Source of the DNA: Nocardia terrae
GTDB taxonomy: Bacteria > Actinomycetota > Actinomycetes > Mycobacteriales > Mycobacteriaceae
Length of the DNA stretch: 64,000 nt
Reading direction: 5' to 3'
NCBI RefSeq assembly: GCF_009760405.1
Contig: NZ_WRPP01000002.1
Coordinates: 434,001 to 498,000 of the forward strand
Each line of letters starts with the position of its first letter. Position 1 is the first letter of the stretch. Below, one piece after another: positions 51,297-61,536 of the stretch. A model generated the notes under the pieces. The model worked only from the letters and a program-made list of their open reading frames with translations. It was not told the origin of the DNA and did not search any database. The position numbers were made by a program, and so were the translations under genes.

Positions 51297-52319
51297 CTAC
51301 CCGTTTCCGGGACCGGGCGCTACCGTGCGACGTCCGAAGCGCGCCCCGGTGTGGCGTAGGACCAGCCACGCCACGACCAGGGTCGCCGCGAACAGCAGCA
51401 TGCTCTGGGTGGCCTTGGCGGCATAGTCCACGCCGACGGGCAGCGGGGCGAGTATCCCCGCCAGGGCCCGGGCGATCAGCGCGCCGGCCGCGAGCGCGCC
51501 GATCTGCGCGGCGGTCCAGCGGGTTCGGTGTGACCAGTACCGGATCGCGAGGACCGCCGCGGCGAAGAGAGCGACGAGCAAGGCGACACCGAGCCAGGTC
51601 GCAGGCACGTTGTCGGTGGCGAAAAGCCAGAGCCCACCCGCGAGCACGAGCCACACCGCTGGCACGGGCTTGCCGTCACCGGTGGTGACCGGTCGGCCGA
51701 GGCGGGTGAACGCCAGCACGACCAGCACTATCACTCCCGCGGCGGCACCGGAGGTCTGTGCCGTCGACGCGTGATACCCCTCGAATCGAGCATCGGCCCG
51801 GACGAGCGCTGCCGCCCAGAACATGAGGGCCGCCACCACGACCATGCCCTTACCGCTCAGCAGCGGCCGGCCCCGGTAACGCGGCGCGAGCGCGTCGAGC
51901 ACCCCCAACGGCGCACCGATACTGATCAGCACATGCGTGGAGACGTAGGACAGCGTGGCGAAGGCGCTGATGCCCAGCGGCCCGAGCATCGTCGCCCGCC
52001 GCACTTCGTCGAAATCGCCGACCCCCGAGTGCAGATCCCCGTAGAGCGTCAGATCGAGCAGCCCGGGCATGGCCAGCCCGAACGCGGCCGCCAGCAACAG
52101 GATCCCGCTCCAGCCGAGCCCGCGCCGCACCGCGACCTCCCGAATCAGCAGCGCGGCCCCGCCGTACAGCGGCCCGAGCACGACCAGCGCCGCGATCAGC
52201 GCCCCCGGCTTCCCGGTCTCCTCCATATACGCGGCAAGATATTCCGCGCAGACCGGCGCGCCGACGAACACGGCCACCACCGCGAGCAAGCGGCCGCGCC
52301 GCACCGACCATGACTTCAT
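51297..52319 (-). CDS. Integral membrane protein of unknown function
   Basis: A 340-residue protein with nine or ten hydrophobic segments, starting MKSWSVRRGRLLAVVAVFVG. I do not recognise the family. Segments such as EYLAAYMEETGKPGALIAALVVLGPLYGGAALLIREVAVR suggest the type seen in CPBP-like or permease-like proteins, but the CPBP glutamate pair motif is not convincing. ATG 52319 has no good ribosome site. Next to the lysin-B-like gene with an 80-base gap. Confidence 0.7.
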   Translation of the reverse strand: MKSWSVRRGRLLAVVAVFVGAPVCAEYLAAYMEETGKPGALIAALVVLGPLYGGAALLIREVAVRRGLGWSGILLLAAAFGLAMPGLLDLTLYGDLHSGVGDFDEVRRATMLGPLGISAFATLSYVSTHVLISIGAPLGVLDALAPRYRGRPLLSGKGMVVVAALMFWAAALVRADARFEGYHASTAQTSGAAAGVIVLVVLAFTRLGRPVTTGDGKPVPAVWLVLAGGLWLFATDNVPATWLGVALLVALFAAAVLAIRYWSHRTRWTAAQIGALAAGALIARALAGILAPLPVGVDYAAKATQSMLLFAATLVVAWLVLRHTGARFGRRTVAPGPGNG

Positions 52320-52602
52320 GAGCCCGATGATCCCCGCCGCCCCATGAGGATTCAGTGAGCGCGCCCACCGCCCACCCGTGTTCACTGGATCGCCGTCGCT
52401 TTGATCCGACCGCGCACACTCGCCACGGCGGAAGCGATGAGCCGGAGATTTCGGTGCGGGCACCCGCCATGCAGCCGGATCGCTGTCGCCACAACCGAAC
52501 GCGCCCGCCGCCGAAGTCGACGTCGATCGTGTGGGCCGCCAGCGGCTATCGATCGTCGGCGACGACCGATCGTGACAGGACAACGGACGGGAAAAACGCG
52601 CA
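52320..52602. other. Gap of about 280 bp without a recognisable gene
   Basis: Between the membrane protein start and the terminator of the pgl operon. Frames here are rich in Arg, Pro and Ser with no family resemblance. Apart from the promoter that the membrane protein must have, I see nothing in it. Confidence 0.5.
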
Positions 52603-52631
52603 GGGGTCGCGATCGGCTCGATCGCGACCCC
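52603..52631 (-). terminator. Rho-independent terminator of the pentose phosphate operon
   Basis: On the minus strand GGGGTCGCGATC pairs perfectly with GATCGCGACCCC (12 bp, 5-base loop), followed after TGCGCG by TTTTT. It lies 16 bases after the pgl stop and closes tkt-tal-zwf-opcA-pgl. Confidence 0.8.
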
Positions 52632-52647
52632 TCCGGTGTGCGGGCCG

Positions 52648-53382
52648 CTAGTGCGGGAGGTCCGCCGCGGCCGCCTCGTCGAGGAGCCAGGTGGTGGATT
52701 CACTGCCGATCGCACCCGCCGCCGGAACGTCCAGCGGGGACGCGCCGTTGAGCGCCGCGGCCACCGCTGCCGCCTTGGCCTCACCGGAGACGATGAGCAC
52801 GACGTGGCGCGCCTTGCGAATCGCGGGCAGGGTCAAGGTGATCCGCACGGCGGGCGGTTTGGGGGAGTGGGTTTCGGCGACCACGAGTTCGTGTTCCTCA
52901 CGCGTGGCGTCGGTGTGGGGGAACAGCGAATTGATGTGGCCCTCACCGCCCATGCCCAGCAGGTGCAGGTCGAACGCGCCGTGTTCGGCCAGGTAGGCGT
53001 GCACGGTGGCCGAGTACTCGCCCGCGGCCTCGAGCGGGTCCGGATAGTCGCCGCTGGAGGATTCGGTGGGGTGGACGCGGGCCGGGTCGACCGGGACATG
53101 GTCGAGCAGGGCTTCGCGCGCCTGGAGCTCGTTGCGCTCGGCGTCGCCCGTCGGGACGAAACGCTCGTCGCCCCAGAACACGTCGAGATTGGCCCAGTCG
53201 ATGTCACCGGGGGCCTGCCGTACCAACTCCAGCAGCTTGATGCCGGTGCCGCCGCCGGTCAGCACGACCGACGCCGACCCGCGCAGCCGCTGTGCCTCCA
53301 CCACCTCGGACACGAAGCGCGCGGCCGCGGCCATCACGAGTTCGTCGGTGCCGGAGAAGGTTTCGACGGCGGGCTTACTCAT
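52648..53382 (-). CDS. pgl: 6-phosphogluconolactonase
   Basis: A 244-residue NagB-fold protein (DevB type) that hydrolyses 6-phosphogluconolactone after the Zwf step. Key blocks: VVLTGGGTGIKLLELV (phosphate loop, about 39-54), NLDVFWGDERFVPTGDAERN (about 64-83), LLGMGGEGHINSLFPH with the catalytic His, and TLPAIRKARHVVLIVSGEAKA. Its start overlaps the opcA end by eight bases. Last gene of the operon. Confidence 0.95.
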   Translation of the reverse strand: MSKPAVETFSGTDELVMAAAARFVSEVVEAQRLRGSASVVLTGGGTGIKLLELVRQAPGDIDWANLDVFWGDERFVPTGDAERNELQAREALLDHVPVDPARVHPTESSSGDYPDPLEAAGEYSATVHAYLAEHGAFDLHLLGMGGEGHINSLFPHTDATREEHELVVAETHSPKPPAVRITLTLPAIRKARHVVLIVSGEAKAAAVAAALNGASPLDVPAAGAIGSESTTWLLDEAAAADLPH

Positions 53383-54295
53383 AGGTCACCCTTTCCAGTC
53401 CGGTGAGCGCCTCGGCGTAGATGTCGTCGGCGTCGAGGTGCCGCAACTCCTCGGCCAGGCAGTCCTTGGTCTCGCGGCGGGCGAGCGCGAAACGCTGGTC
53501 GGGTTCGCCGGTGCGGGTCAGGGTCGCGGTGCGTCCGTGCTGCGGGCGCGCGATCGAGATCGCCACCGAGGACCGGTGCATCTCCACCTTCAGCTCGCCG
53601 GTGCGCCGCACCACCGGGCAGTCCAGCCGCGCGGCCAGCCAGCCCGCCAGCATGTCCAGCGCCGGTTCTTCCTTCAGACCCGAGATCGTCACCGACTCAA
53701 CGGGTTCGAACGGAGCCTCGTCCAGCGCCGCCGCCAGCAGCGCCCGCCAATAGGTGACCCGGCTCCACGCCAGATCGGTGTCGCCGGGCGCGTAGGACTG
53801 GCGACGGCCCTTGATGGTGGCCTGTGGATCCGGCGCGAAGGTGGCGTCGGTGATGCGGCGGGTCGCCAGGCGGCCCACCGAATCCTTGGACGGGAACTCC
53901 GGCGCGCCCCGCGGCCACCACGCCACCACGGGGGTGTCGGGCAGCAGGAACGGGATGACGACGCTGGACTCGTGGGGCACCAGATCCCCTTGCAGCCGAA
54001 GCACTATCACCTCGGCCGCCCCGGCGTCGCCGCCGACGCGGATCTGCGCGTCCAGGCGCGTCTGGGCCATGCGGTCACCGCGCGCCAGCACTATCACCCG
54101 GCACGGGTGCTCGCGGCTGGCGTCATTGGCGGCGTCGATGGCGTCCTCGGCCTCGGAGCTGTCCAGCGTGCACACCACCAGGGTGAGCACCCGCCCCATG
54201 GTCACCACGCCATTGGATTCGCGCAGCTGCACAAGGCGTTTCGACACCTCGCGGGTGTCGGTGTCGGGCATGTCGATGATCACGGTCGCCGCCAT
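53375..54295 (-). CDS. opcA: Glucose-6-phosphate dehydrogenase assembly protein OpcA
   Basis: A 306-residue OpcA, a partner that activates Zwf, first known from cyanobacteria and found in actinobacteria. Recognised from MVLTLVVCTLDS-type start, VIPFLLPDTPVVAWWPRGAPEFP (about 133-155) and DLAWSRVTYWRALLAAALDE (about 190-209), plus length. It overlaps zwf by 16 bases and pgl by eight, so translation of the three is coupled. Confidence 0.94.
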   Translation of the reverse strand: MAATVIIDMPDTDTREVSKRLVQLRESNGVVTMGRVLTLVVCTLDSSEAEDAIDAANDASREHPCRVIVLARGDRMAQTRLDAQIRVGGDAGAAEVIVLRLQGDLVPHESSVVIPFLLPDTPVVAWWPRGAPEFPSKDSVGRLATRRITDATFAPDPQATIKGRRQSYAPGDTDLAWSRVTYWRALLAAALDEAPFEPVESVTISGLKEEPALDMLAGWLAARLDCPVVRRTGELKVEMHRSSVAISIARPQHGRTATLTRTGEPDQRFALARRETKDCLAEELRHLDADDIYAEALTGLERVTYE

Positions 54296-55842
54296 TCCCG
54301 CCCGCTGCGCGCGAGCATCTCGTCGGCGGAATCCGGACCCCAGCCGCCGGCCTCGTACGGATCGGGCTTGCCGGTCTCGGCCCAGTGCTCGAGCGCGGGA
54401 TCGAGGATGCGCCAGGACAATTCGACTTCCTCGTTGACCGGGAACAGCGACGGCACCCCGAGCAGCACATCCAGGATGAGCCGCTCGTAGGCCTCGGGGG
54501 AGTCCTCGGTGAACGCCTCGCCGTAGCTGAAGTCCATGTTCACGTCGCGCACCTCCATCGACGACCCGGGCACCTTGGACCCGAATCGCATGGTGATGCC
54601 CTCGTCCGGCTGCACCCGGATGACCAGCGCGTTCTGTCCGAGTTCCTCGGTCATGGTCTGGTCGAAGGGCAGGTGCGGGGCGCGTTTGAACACGACCGCG
54701 ATCTCGGTGACGCGGCGGCCCAGGCGTTTACCGGTCCGCAGATAGAACGGCACCCCCGCCCAGCGGCGGGTCTGCACGGCCAGGGTGATGGCGGCGTAGG
54801 TCTCGGTGCGGGAGTTGGGGTCGAAGCCCTCCTCCTGCAACAGACCCACGACCGGCTCACTGCCCTGCCAGCCCGCGGTGTACTGGCCGCGGGCGGTCGT
54901 CTCGTCCAGCGGCTCGACCAGTTTGGTGGCCGAGAGCACCTTGATCTTCTCGGTCTGCAGCGCCTTGGGCGTGAAGTTGATGGGTTCCTCCATCGCCGTC
55001 AACGCCAGCAGCTGCAACAGGTGGTTCTGGATGACATCGCGGGCCGCGCCGATGCCGTCGTAATAGCCTGCGCGCCCGCCCAACCCGATGTCCTCGGCCA
55101 TGGTGATCTGCACGTGGTCGACATAGTTGGCGTTCCAGATGGGATCCCACAGCTGGTTGGCGAAGCGCAGCGCCATGATGTTCTGCACCGTCTCCTTGCC
55201 CAGGTAGTGGTCGATGCGGAACACCGACCGCTCCGGAAAGACCGTGTTCACCAAGGCGTTCAGATCCTGGGCGCTGGCCAGGTCGTGCCCGAACGGCTTC
55301 TCGATCACCACGCGCCGCCACGGATCCGGTTGCCCCGCAGGGGCGTCCGTGGCCTTGGCCAGCCCGTTCTTGGAGAGCTGCTCGAGCACGATCGGGAAGT
55401 CGGACGGCGGAATCGACAGGTAGAAGGCGGTATTGCCGCCCGTCCCGCGATCCCGGTCCAGATCCTTGAGGGTGGTGGCCAGCTTGTGGAAGGCCGCGTC
55501 GTCCTCGAAGGTGCCGTGGACGAAACGCAGACCCTCCTTCAGCTGCTGCCACACCTCGTCGCGGAACGGCGTCCGCGAGGAGGCCGTGACGGACTCGTGA
55601 ACCAGGTTCGCGAAGTCCTCGTCGGTCCAGTCCCGGCGCGCGAACCCGACCAGCGAGAAGCCCGGGGGCAGCAGCCCCCGGTTCGCCAGGTCATAGATGG
55701 CCGGCAGCACTTTGCGCCGCGACAGGTCACCGGTTACGCCGAATATCACCACGTTGCACGGTCCAGCGATACGCGGAACCCGGCTGTCGCGCTCATCACG
55801 CAGCGGGTTGGGCGTTGCGACCGTCGTCGCCGCGCGAGCCAC
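54280..55842 (-). CDS. zwf: Glucose-6-phosphate 1-dehydrogenase
   Basis: A 520-residue enzyme oxidising glucose 6-phosphate with NADP, the entry of the oxidative pentose phosphate pathway. The cofactor motif GVTGDLSRRK is at 35-44, EKPFGHD follows, and the catalytic RIDHYLGKE is at about 220. The GTG at 55842 starts two bases after the tal stop; GGGAGG ten bases upstream serves as ribosome site. A longer open frame upstream runs through tal and is not coding. Confidence 0.97.
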   Translation of the reverse strand: MARAATTVATPNPLRDERDSRVPRIAGPCNVVIFGVTGDLSRRKVLPAIYDLANRGLLPPGFSLVGFARRDWTDEDFANLVHESVTASSRTPFRDEVWQQLKEGLRFVHGTFEDDAAFHKLATTLKDLDRDRGTGGNTAFYLSIPPSDFPIVLEQLSKNGLAKATDAPAGQPDPWRRVVIEKPFGHDLASAQDLNALVNTVFPERSVFRIDHYLGKETVQNIMALRFANQLWDPIWNANYVDHVQITMAEDIGLGGRAGYYDGIGAARDVIQNHLLQLLALTAMEEPINFTPKALQTEKIKVLSATKLVEPLDETTARGQYTAGWQGSEPVVGLLQEEGFDPNSRTETYAAITLAVQTRRWAGVPFYLRTGKRLGRRVTEIAVVFKRAPHLPFDQTMTEELGQNALVIRVQPDEGITMRFGSKVPGSSMEVRDVNMDFSYGEAFTEDSPEAYERLILDVLLGVPSLFPVNEEVELSWRILDPALEHWAETGKPDPYEAGGWGPDSADEMLARSGREWRRP

Positions 55843-55844
55843 TG

Positions 55845-56978
55845 TCAGTTGCCTCCCGCCACCTGCAGCTTTTCGGTGGTGGCCACCAGCAGCTCCTGCC
55901 AGGAGGCGACGAACTTGTCGACGCCCTCGGTCTCGAGGACACCGAACACGTCGTTCAGGTCGATGCCGACCGAGACCAGCTGGTCGAAGATCGCCTGCGC
56001 CTCGGTGGCCTTGCCGACGGCCGCGTTCGGCACGATCTCGGCGTGGTCGGCGACCGCCTCGAGGGTCTTCTCCGGCAGCGTGTTCACCGTGTCGGGGGCG
56101 ACCAGTTCGGTCACGTACATGACGTCGGAGTACTCGGGGTTCTTCACACCGGTCGACGCCCACAGCGCGCGCTGCTTGTTCGCGCCGCCGGCCGAGGCCA
56201 GCTTGGCGAACACGTCGGTGTGCTTGCCGCCGTCGAACACGTCCTGGTAGGCGGCATAGGCCAAGTGCGCGTTGGCGATTCCGGCCTTGCCGCGCAGTGC
56301 CAGGGCCTCGGGGGTGCCGATGGCTTCCAGGCGCTTGTCGATCTCGGTGTCCACGCGGGAGACGAAGAACGAGGCCACGGACTGGATCTTGGCGATGTCA
56401 TGCCCGGCGGTGAGCGCGTTGCGCAGGCCGTCGAGGTAGGCGCCCATCACCGCGACGTAGCGCTGCACCGAGAAGATCAGCGTCACGTTCACGCTGATGC
56501 CCTCGGAGATCACCCGGGTGATGGCGGGCAGGCCCGCCTCGGTGGCCGGGATCTTGATGAACAGGTTGGGCCGGTCCACGATCTTCCACAGCTCGATGGC
56601 CTGGGCCACGGTGCCGTCGGTGTCGAAGGCCAGTCGCGGATCCACCTCGATGGACACCCGGCCGTCGACGCCCTTGGAGGCGGCGAAGACATCGGCGAAC
56701 ACGTCACAGGCGGCGCGCACGTCATCGGTGGTGATGGTGCGGATCGCGGAATCCACGTCGGCTCCGCGCGCGGCGAGCTCGTTGACCTGCTCGTCGTAGG
56801 CGTGGCCCTTGGAGAGCGCGCCCTGGAAGATGGTCGGGTTGGTGGTGACACCGACGACGTTGCGAGTGTCGATCAGGCCCTGCAGATTTCCGGACTTGAT
56901 GCGATCACGCGACAGATCGTCCAGCCACACCGAAACCCCGGCGGCCGACAGGGCCGCGGTGTTCGTGTTCTGGGTCAT
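55845..56978 (-). CDS. tal: Transaldolase
   Basis: A 377-residue transaldolase of the longer actinobacterial type. The Schiff-base Lys is Lys142 ([15 protein letters not shown]), with [11 protein letters not shown] (about 45-55) and [11 protein letters not shown]. It moves a dihydroxyacetone unit between sugar phosphates. Six bases after tkt, two before zwf, within one operon. Confidence 0.97.
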   Translation of the reverse strand: MTQNTNTAALSAAGVSVWLDDLSRDRIKSGNLQGLIDTRNVVGVTTNPTIFQGALSKGHAYDEQVNELAARGADVDSAIRTITTDDVRAACDVFADVFAASKGVDGRVSIEVDPRLAFDTDGTVAQAIELWKIVDRPNLFIKIPATEAGLPAITRVISEGISVNVTLIFSVQRYVAVMGAYLDGLRNALTAGHDIAKIQSVASFFVSRVDTEIDKRLEAIGTPEALALRGKAGIANAHLAYAAYQDVFDGGKHTDVFAKLASAGGANKQRALWASTGVKNPEYSDVMYVTELVAPDTVNTLPEKTLEAVADHAEIVPNAAVGKATEAQAIFDQLVSVGIDLNDVFGVLETEGVDKFVASWQELLVATTEKLQVAGGN

Positions 56979-56984
56979 GAGGTC

Positions 56985-59129
56985 TTATCCCTTCACCTTG
57001 GCAAGCGAGCGGGTGGCAGCGTCGACGACGGCGTCGGCGGTGATGCCGAATTCACGGAACAGGGTCTTGAAGTCGGCCGAGGCACCGAAGTGCTCGATGG
57101 ACACGTTCTCACCGGCGTCACCGGTGAAGCGGTGCCACGGCATCGCGATGCCGGCCTCGACCGAGACGCGGGCCCGCACCGACGGCGGCAGGACCTCGTC
57201 GCGGTAGGACTGCTCCTGCGCGTCGAACCACTCCACACACGGCATGGACACCACGCGGGTGCCGATGCCCTGTGCCTCGAGCGTAGTACGCGCCGCGACC
57301 GCGAGCTGCAGTTCCGAACCGGTGGCGATGAGGATTACCTGCGGTGTGCCGGTGGAGGATTCGGCCAGGATGTAGCCGCCCTTGCGGACACCTTCGTAGC
57401 TGGTGCCCTCCTGGATCGGCAGGTCCTGGCGAGTCAGCGCCAGCGCGGACGGGCCGTCCTGGTGGGCGGGCTCGGAGACCAGGAAGTGCGAATGCCGTTC
57501 GGCGCTGTCACGTTCCAGGATGGTGCGCCAGGCGTAGGTGGTCTCGTTGGCGTCGCCGGGGCGGACCACGTTCAGGCCCGGGATCGCGCGCAGCGCGGCC
57601 AGGTGCTCGATCGGCTGGTGGGTCGGGCCGTCCTCGCCCAGGCCGATGGAGTCGTGGGTCCACACGTAGGTGACCGGGGTGCGCATGAGCGCGCCCAGGC
57701 GGACCGCGGGACGCATGTAGTCGGAGAACACCAGGAAGGTGCCACCGTAGGGACGGGTCGGTCCGTGCAGCGCGATGCCGTTGAGGATCGAGCCCATGGC
57801 GTGCTCACGCACACCGAAGTGCAGGGTCCGCCCGTACGGGTTGGCGCTCCAGTGGCTGGTGGAGATGGACTCCGGGCCGAACGACGGCGCACCCGACATG
57901 GTGGTGTTGTTGGACTCGGCCAGGTCGGCCGAACCGCCCCACAGCTCCGGCAGCACCGGGGCGAGCGCGTCGAGGACCTTGCCCGACGCCTTGCGGGTGG
58001 CCATGCCCTTCGGGTCCGGGGCGTGGACCGGCAGCGCCTCGGCCCAGCCGGCGGGCAGCGCACGCTGCTGCAAGCGGTCGAACAGCGCCTTGTTCTCGGG
58101 GTTGGCGGCGGCCCACGCGTCGAACTGCTCCTGCCAGGCCGCGCGCGCCGACTTGGCGCGATCGGCGACATTGCCGCGCGAGTGCGCGATGACCGCCGGG
58201 TCGACCTCGAAGTTCTTGTCCGGGTCGAAGCCCAGGATCTGCTTGGTGGCCGCCACCTCGTCCGCGCCCAGGGCCGCACCGTGCGCGGCGCCGGTGTTCA
58301 TCTTCTTCGGGGCCGGGTAGCCGATGATGGTGCGCAGCAGGATGATCGACGGCTTGTCGGTCACCGACTGTGCCTCGGCGATGGCCGCCTCGATGCCGGT
58401 GACGTTCTCCCCGCCCTCCACGGTCTGCACGTGCCAGCCGTAGGCGCGGTACCGGGCGGCGGTGTCCTCGGTGAAGGCGATGCGGGTGTCGTCCTCGATG
58501 GAGATCTTGTTGTCGTCGTAGAAGACGATCAGGTTGCCCAGCTGCTGGGTGCCCGCCAGCGAGGACGCCTCGGAGGTGACGCCCTCCTCCATGTCGCCGT
58601 CGGAGGCGATCACGTAGATGAAGTGATCGAACGCGGACTTGCCCTGCGCGGCTTGCGGATCGAACAGACCGCGCTCGCGCCGGGAGGCCATCGACATGCC
58701 GACCGCGGAGGCCAGGCCCTGGCCCAGCGGGCCGGTGGTGATCTCGACGTGCTCGGTGTGGCGGTACTCCGGGTGGCCCGGGGTCAGTGAACCCCAGGTG
58801 CGCAGCGCTTCCAGGTCGCTCAGTTCGAGACCCATGCCCGCCAGGTACAGCTGGACGTACAGGGTCAGGCTGGAGTGTCCGCATGACAGCACGAAACGGT
58901 CGCGGCCCACCCACTCCGGGTCGGTCGGGTCGTGCCGCATGACGCGCTGAAACAGGGTGTACGCCAAGGGCGCCAGGCTCATCGCGGTGCCGGGGTGGCC
59001 GTTGCCGACCTTCTGCACCGCATCGGCGGCGAGGACCCGGGCCGTGTCGACGGCTCTGGTGTCCAGTTCGGTCCAGTCGGCGGGGTGGTTCGGCTGAGTG
59101 AGCGCGCGGATGTCGTCTGTGACTGACAC
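56985..59129 (-). CDS. tkt: Transketolase
   Basis: A 714-residue thiamine-diphosphate enzyme. N-terminal [16 protein letters not shown] and [13 protein letters not shown], the cofactor motif [19 protein letters not shown]...FYDDNKIS, the middle domain [13 protein letters not shown] and [20 protein letters not shown], and the C-terminal [12 protein letters not shown] are all present. GTG 59129 is chosen from AGGAG ten bases upstream; the frame runs further up without a coding look. First gene of the pentose phosphate operon. A TAGGGT hexamer at 59253-59248 may be its -10. Confidence 0.96.
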   Translation of the reverse strand: MSVTDDIRALTQPNHPADWTELDTRAVDTARVLAADAVQKVGNGHPGTAMSLAPLAYTLFQRVMRHDPTDPEWVGRDRFVLSCGHSSLTLYVQLYLAGMGLELSDLEALRTWGSLTPGHPEYRHTEHVEITTGPLGQGLASAVGMSMASRRERGLFDPQAAQGKSAFDHFIYVIASDGDMEEGVTSEASSLAGTQQLGNLIVFYDDNKISIEDDTRIAFTEDTAARYRAYGWHVQTVEGGENVTGIEAAIAEAQSVTDKPSIILLRTIIGYPAPKKMNTGAAHGAALGADEVAATKQILGFDPDKNFEVDPAVIAHSRGNVADRAKSARAAWQEQFDAWAAANPENKALFDRLQQRALPAGWAEALPVHAPDPKGMATRKASGKVLDALAPVLPELWGGSADLAESNNTTMSGAPSFGPESISTSHWSANPYGRTLHFGVREHAMGSILNGIALHGPTRPYGGTFLVFSDYMRPAVRLGALMRTPVTYVWTHDSIGLGEDGPTHQPIEHLAALRAIPGLNVVRPGDANETTYAWRTILERDSAERHSHFLVSEPAHQDGPSALALTRQDLPIQEGTSYEGVRKGGYILAESSTGTPQVILIATGSELQLAVAARTTLEAQGIGTRVVSMPCVEWFDAQEQSYRDEVLPPSVRARVSVEAGIAMPWHRFTGDAGENVSIEHFGASADFKTLFREFGITADAVVDAATRSLAKVKG

Positions 59130-59529
59130 GACCGAGGTTCTCCTGACGTTCTCGTCAACGATGCGGTTATGGGCGGCGGGGCGATTCGCTGCGTTCGATC
59201 CGTGATGCGCCGTGTGATTCAGGCACGTGGCGCACCGATCTACGTCCACCCTAAAGGTCGGCGTTTCGTCGGCAGACGGGAACCCGGATTCACCGGCGGA
59301 TGTGTCGCTGGATAGAGCTCCCGCGCGTACCTGTTCGTGACTACCCGATGAACGCGTCGCGAACCGGTCTCACCGCGCGTCACGGGTGGACCTGGTCGGG
59401 AGCATGGTCGGCGTGGGTCTACCATGCTGTGTAGTAGTGGCCGCGCCGCACGAACTGTGTCCAGGGAACGGCAGAGCGCGCTGCTAGTTCCAGACCGGAT
59501 CAGAAATGCACGGCGTGCGAGGAGAAACA
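59130..59529. other. 400-bp divergent promoter region of tkt and ctaB
   Basis: No gene is evident. It should hold the promoters for both directions. For tkt, TAGGGT at 59253-59248 on the minus strand fits the TANNNT -10 pattern, giving a leader of about 115 bases. For ctaB, TACCAT at about 59411-59416 is a weak candidate. I see no clear operator. Confidence 0.45.
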
Positions 59530-60522
59530 GTGCGGATTGGGCAACAGCCGGGTGGCGCTCACGGCTCCTCCGGGGCAATGCTCGCCGACCGCGTCACGGG
59601 CAGCGGACCGGTGTCGGCGGCGACCAGGCGGGTGCTCGCCTACATCGCGCTCACCAAGCCCCGCGTCATCGAGTTGCTGCTCGTCGCAACGATTCCCACC
59701 ATGCTGCTGGCCAGCCGCGGCCACGTTCACATCGGACTCATCCTGGCCACGCTGTTCGGCGGCTGGATGGGCGCGGCGAGCGCCAACACCCTGAACTGCG
59801 TCGCCGACGCCGATATCGACAAGGTGATGAAGCGGACCTCCAAGCGTCCGCTCGCCCGGGAGGCCGTGCCCACCCGCAACGCCTTCGTCTTCGGTGTGAC
59901 GCTGGGGCTGGGTTCCTTCGCCTGGCTGTGGTGGCAGGCCAACCTGCTCTCGGGCGCGCTGGTCGTGGCGACCATCCTGTTCTACGTCTTCGTCTACACC
60001 CTCGGCCTCAAGCGCCGCACCTCCCAGAACGTGGTGTGGGGCGGCGCGGCCGGCTGCATGCCGGTGCTGGTCGGCTGGTCCGCCGAGACCGGCACCATCG
60101 GCTGGCCCTCGATCGTGCTGTTCCTGGTCATCTTCTTCTGGACGCCGCCGCACACCTGGGCGCTGGCCATGCGCTACAAGGAGGACTACAAGGCCGCGGG
60201 CGTCCCGATGCTCCCGGTCGTGGCCACCGAGCAGGTCGTGACCAAGCAGATCGTGCTCTACACCTGGGCCACCGTGCTGGCCACCTTCGCCCTGGTCCCC
60301 GCCGCGGGCGTCGTCTACGCCGCGACCGCCCTCGTCGCCGGCGCCTGGTTCCTGCTGATGGCCCACCAGCTGTATTCCGGTGTCCGCAAGGGCGAATCCG
60401 TCAAGCCCCTGCGACTGTTCCTGCAGTCCAACAACTATCTGGCCGTCGTCTTCTGCGGCCTGGCCGTCGACTCCGTCCTGGGCTGGCACACCGTGGGCCA
60501 CACCCTCTTCGGCTGGGCCTGA
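59530..60522 (+). CDS. ctaB: Protoheme IX farnesyltransferase (heme O synthase)
   Basis: A 330-residue UbiA-fold membrane enzyme that farnesylates heme B to heme O for cytochrome oxidase. Nine hydrophobic segments; the first prenyl-diphosphate motif is [21 protein letters not shown] (Asn and two Asp) and the second lies near [29 protein letters not shown] is diagnostic for heme O synthase. GTG 59530 has AGGAG five bases upstream and is preferred to ATG 59506. Divergent from tkt as in M. tuberculosis. Confidence 0.95.
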   Translation: MRIGQQPGGAHGSSGAMLADRVTGSGPVSAATRRVLAYIALTKPRVIELLLVATIPTMLLASRGHVHIGLILATLFGGWMGAASANTLNCVADADIDKVMKRTSKRPLAREAVPTRNAFVFGVTLGLGSFAWLWWQANLLSGALVVATILFYVFVYTLGLKRRTSQNVVWGGAAGCMPVLVGWSAETGTIGWPSIVLFLVIFFWTPPHTWALAMRYKEDYKAAGVPMLPVVATEQVVTKQIVLYTWATVLATFALVPAAGVVYAATALVAGAWFLLMAHQLYSGVRKGESVKPLRLFLQSNNYLAVVFCGLAVDSVLGWHTVGHTLFGWA

Positions 60523-60582
60523 GCCCCTGGCTTCGCCCCTCGCGCTGAGAGCTCCCTGATCTTGTTTGGGGGTGTGGGTTGG

Positions 60583-61452
60583 TCAGGGCTGGGTGTCGAG
60601 GACTTCGCGGAGTTTGGCGGCGAAGGGTTCGGGTTGGCCGGGGTAGCCGGAGTCGGGGCCGGTGAAGCCGCCGTGGTGGCTGGGGAAGACGACGGGGGTG
60701 GTGTCGAGGAGGGCGGCGGTGGCTTCGGAGGTGCGGGCGGTGAGGACGCCTGCGGACTCCTCGCCTACTCCGATGAGAATGCGGGTGGGCGCGGCTTTCA
60801 GGGCGGGGATGTCGGGGGTGTAGGAGGTGACGGCCGCGGAGGTGCCCGACAGCAACGGGTCGTCGCGGGTGCCGTCGTCCTCGCTGGGCATGCCGAACAT
60901 GGCCGGATCCGCGGGCGGCTGCGCGAAATAGGCGTCGGTGAATTCACCCTTCCACGAGGTGAGGGCAATGAAGGCGGCCATGCCCGCGAAGGAACCCTTG
61001 GCCTGGTACGCCTCGCCGACCGCGGCATTGGCGCGGGCGGCGGCCGCGGCGTCGGGCAGGACCGGAATGATCGGCGGCTCGTGGGCGACCAGGGTGGCGA
61101 GATCGCCGGGGTGCGCGGCGACCAGCGCGAGCGCGGTGACCGCGCCGCCGCTGCTGGCGAACATGTCGACCGGGCCCACACCAAGGGCGGTGATCAGCGC
61201 GTGCACGTCCTCGGCCTGGACGGTGGGGGAGTTGTCGGTGCGGCCGTCCTTGCGCACGCTGCGGCCCAGCCCGCGCGGGTCGTAGGTGATGACCGTGCGA
61301 TCCGGGAAATACGAAGCCAGCGTGTAGAACCCGGCCGCGGTCATGGGCTGGCCGATCATCAGCAGTGGGCGGTGCGCGCTGTCGGCGAGGGCGGGGCCCA
61401 GCAAGTCGTAGGCGAGGTCGACTTCGGGCGTTTCGAGGATGTGTTCGGTCAT
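60583..61452 (-). CDS. Alpha/beta hydrolase
   Basis: A 289-residue alpha/beta hydrolase-fold protein: DPRGLGRSVRKDG near 60, nucleophile region FASSGGAVTAL (about 98-108) where the first Gly of GxSxG is Ala, and His probably in SHHGGFTGPDSGYPGQP. The acid may be in LIGVGEES. Substrate unknown. Converges on ctaB with 60 bases between stops and no hairpin seen. Confidence 0.85.
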   Translation of the reverse strand: MTEHILETPEVDLAYDLLGPALADSAHRPLLMIGQPMTAAGFYTLASYFPDRTVITYDPRGLGRSVRKDGRTDNSPTVQAEDVHALITALGVGPVDMFASSGGAVTALALVAAHPGDLATLVAHEPPIIPVLPDAAAAARANAAVGEAYQAKGSFAGMAAFIALTSWKGEFTDAYFAQPPADPAMFGMPSEDDGTRDDPLLSGTSAAVTSYTPDIPALKAAPTRILIGVGEESAGVLTARTSEATAALLDTTPVVFPSHHGGFTGPDSGYPGQPEPFAAKLREVLDTQP

Positions 61453-61536
61453 GATTCAGCAGACGGTACGGCGTCGCGAAATTCATCGGTGACACGCCGA
61501 TCCCCGCGTGTCGGGGCTCGGGTCGGCGAAAGGCGC

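Noticed and set aside
52320..52784. N-terminal extension of the membrane protein through the intergenic gap
   Set aside because: The extension is Arg/Pro/Ser-rich, non-membrane, and runs over the pgl terminator and pgl itself.
55815..58790. 991-codon plus-strand frame across tal and tkt
   Set aside because: Antisense shadow of transaldolase and transketolase; no family motif, composition typical of reverse-complemented GC-rich coding DNA.
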